6,627 nt of DNA. Origin: Lachnospiraceae bacterium. GTDB lineage: Bacteria; Bacillota; Clostridia; Lachnospirales; Lachnospiraceae. The DNA lies in the NCBI GenBank assembly GCA_900769175.1, contig CAAGFP010000125.1, positions 1-6,627 of the forward strand. Direction: 5' to 3'. Positions 6,188 through 6,627 of this stretch are shown here, piece after piece. The notes beneath the pieces are model-generated. The model was not told the DNA's origin. It ran no database searches and saw only the letters and a list, made by a program, of their open reading frames with translations. Each line of letters begins with the position of its first letter. The stretch's first letter is position 1. A program made the position numbers and the translations under genes.

Positions 6188-6627
6188 ATTCTGATTATCC
6201 AACCAGTCTTGTTTTGTAAGAAAAGTAAAATGCTCTGTTCTTACATCTCCCATAAGTTCACACGGTTTATTTTCTTCCGTGTGATGATACACAAAGCCGC
6301 ACTTCTCCTGGCATCGTTTCGATTTTTCATTGCCGTCATAATACCCGCACCACATAGCACTGAAGCCTAAATCCAAAAATACATGCTTCTGTAATGCTTT
6401 GACTGCTTCCGGAATCAGTCCTCGTCCCCAGAATGGTACTCCAATCCAATATCCTACCTCTATCTCATCATCTGCAACAGCAGTATGCGACTGAGCAGGA
6501 GGAATTAAACCTATGCTACCTATCGCCACATTATCTTCTTTCAGACACACAGCATATGTTTCATCTGCAGATAACACGTTTTTTATGATTTCAAGGCTAT
6601 TTTCCACACTTGTATGAACAGGCCATC
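6119..6627 (-). CDS. GNAT N-acetyltransferase (RimJ/RimL type), 5' end cut by window edge, hydrolase fragment at C-terminus
   Basis: Transfers an acetyl group from acetyl-CoA to an amine; the substrate is unknown. The frame is open to the right edge and reads WPVHTSVENSLEIIKNVLSA, a usual early GNAT segment, so a few dozen N-terminal residues lie outside the window and the GTG at 6607 is not the start. Motifs seen are VGYWIGVPFWGRGLIPEA (acetyl-CoA-binding motif A, with a slightly altered RGxGxA) and GNEKSKRCQEKCGF (the N-x-x-S ... EKxGF of RimJ/RimL proteins). The natural domain ends near FLTKQDWLD (about 6197). The last 24 residues or so, NQNKKLVFYVHGKGG onward, come from the neighbouring hydrolase remnant, so the present stop at 6119 is probably a product of the deletion. 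The acetyltransferase core itself looks intact and may still work. It precedes the beta-helix pair by 130 bases, so cotranscription is possible. Confidence 0.85.
   Translation of the reverse strand, partial: WPVHTSVENSLEIIKNVLSADETYAVCLKEDNVAIGSIGLIPPAQSHTAVADDEIEVGYWIGVPFWGRGLIPEAVKALQKHVFLDLGFSAMWCGYYDGNEKSKRCQEKCGFVYHHTEENKPCELMGDVRTEHFTFLTKQDWLDNQNKKLVFYVHGKGGSASESEHYSY

Noticed and set aside
6119..6200. Functional bifunctional acetyltransferase-hydrolase fusion
   Set aside because: Only about 20 residues of the hydrolase remain in frame and its nucleophile is absent, so the tail is debris and not a second enzyme.

Overview
The window looks like a chromosomal stretch from a low-GC, Gram-positive anaerobe of the Clostridia, most likely Lachnospiraceae. 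This is an inference from four lipoprotein signal peptides, strong GGAGG-type ribosome binding sites, intrinsic terminator style, and protein families I recall as common there. No RNA gene, CRISPR array, insertion sequence or origin was found.

Left part (1-1697). A minus-strand TlpA/ResA-type thioredoxin lipoprotein runs off the left edge. It is divergent from a plus-strand lipoprotein of unknown function (900-1622). Their 242-base shared upstream region holds a perfect 7-1-7 palindrome over a -10-like box and a spaced direct repeat built on ACCGGT. Inside the plus-strand gene is an intrinsic terminator that would work only on the minus strand.

Middle (1698-2440). A broken minus-strand P-loop ATPase gene retains its start, its ribosome binding site and its C-terminal half. 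It has lost one G in the Walker A codons and a large internal piece that would have carried Walker B. A promoter-like sequence with three AATAGTAAA repeats lies upstream. A 48-codon acidic open stretch between this gene and the next may be a displaced tail of the upstream lipoprotein.

Right part (2558-6627). Two consecutive minus-strand lipoproteins, 44 bases apart, share a right-handed beta-helix core with a conserved GHEVExGxCSG ... GCGTxGI signature. They carry different extra domains: one has an N-terminal domain before the helix, the other has two C-terminal domains after it. Upstream is a GNAT acetyltransferase cut by the right window edge. Its C-terminus runs into a fragment of an alpha/beta hydrolase that has lost its middle.

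The intact genes are mostly exported, membrane-anchored surface proteins: a redox protein, two beta-helix proteins and one unknown. The beta-helix pair sits between two genes that each carry an internal deletion, so the locus appears to be shedding non-essential genes. The most unusual items are the embedded antisense terminator, the two deletion-reduced genes and the domain-swapped beta-helix pair.
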